NCBI GenBank assembly: GCA_001600695.1
Contig: BCKQ01000008.1
Coordinates: 310,001-374,000, forward strand
Source of the DNA: Ascoidea asiatica
Lineage: Eukaryota > Ascomycota > Saccharomycetes > Ascoideales > Ascoideaceae
Direction of reading: 5' to 3'
Length of the DNA stretch: 64,000 nucleotides
The translations under genes and the position numbers were made by a program. A model generated the notes under the pieces. It was not told the DNA's origin. It ran no database searches and saw only the letters and a list, made by a program, of their open reading frames with translations. Numbering within the stretch: the first letter of the stretch is position 1; each line of letters starts with the position of its first letter. Positions 63,879 through 64,000 of this stretch are shown here, one piece after another.

Positions 63879-64000
63879 ATTGATAACCTAAATTGTATTT
63901 GATAATAGAATTGATTAAATTTTTATTGAAATTATCCTTTATTAATTGAAAATTTATAAAATTATAAAGTATAAAACATTTTTAAAAAGCAGATTTTAAA
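63879..64000. other. Upstream flank of AATase-family gene
   Basis: A+T-rich sequence to the window edge. Nothing recognised. Confidence 0.6.

Overview
This window is nuclear DNA from an ascomycete yeast (Saccharomycotina). The genes are compact and mostly intronless, with extreme A+T codon bias, long Asn/Ser/Gln homopolymer runs and short 5'-proximal introns with GTAAGT donors. Several genes narrow the lineage. A Rac-type GTPase (57698-58441) and a complex I accessory subunit (52077-52423) are both absent from Saccharomyces-like yeasts. A Candida-style hexose transporter and PDR transporter agree with a yeast outside Saccharomycetaceae. The species cannot be fixed from sequence alone. CTG codons are nearly absent, so the genetic code is hard to judge; one informative CTG (residue 808 of the ABCC gene) falls where leucine is expected.

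Layout. 1-766 (-): 5' part of a MIG1-like glucose repressor. 3958-8895 (+): vacuolar-type ABCC (Ycf1/Bpt1-like) transporter. 9713-10843 (+): mitochondrial nuclease NUC1. A 3.3 kb convergent gap follows. 14131-18771 (-): PDR/CDR drug-efflux pump. 20594-21397 (+): splicing factor PRP18. 23021-24628 (-): hexose transporter whose upstream region carries a dense cluster of Rgt1-type motifs. 27835-31479 (-): Zn2Cys6 regulator. 34410-37250 (+): GATA factor. The last two are divergent across a 2.9 kb region rich in palindromes and repeats.

From 37712 the window is dense housekeeping DNA: RPB8 (-), SPT10 (+), an FSH1-type hydrolase (-), PEX8 (+), intron-containing MPC2 (+), a MOH1/Yippee protein (+), MRPL22 (+), WRS1 (+), intron-containing NI9M-like complex I subunit (-), SHR3 (+), RPS3 (-), intron-containing tRNA-Ile(UAU) (-), a small GPI-type surface protein (+), RAC1 (+), an 869-residue low-complexity protein (-) and an alcohol-acetyltransferase-family protein (-).

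There is no operon, obvious metabolic cluster, transposon or CRISPR. Several genes fit nutrient sensing and carbon or nitrogen response (MIG1-like, hexose transporter, GATA, SHR3, MPC2), but they are separate transcription units. The strongest unexplained structure lies between genes: GC-rich islands that contrast with 20-25% GC coding sequence, a nine-copy CGGANNA cluster upstream of the hexose transporter, a possible Tbf1-type RNA-gene promoter in a convergent gap, and zinc-cluster-type palindromes beside the Zn2Cys6 gene. All motif and family calls were made by eye; no search was run.
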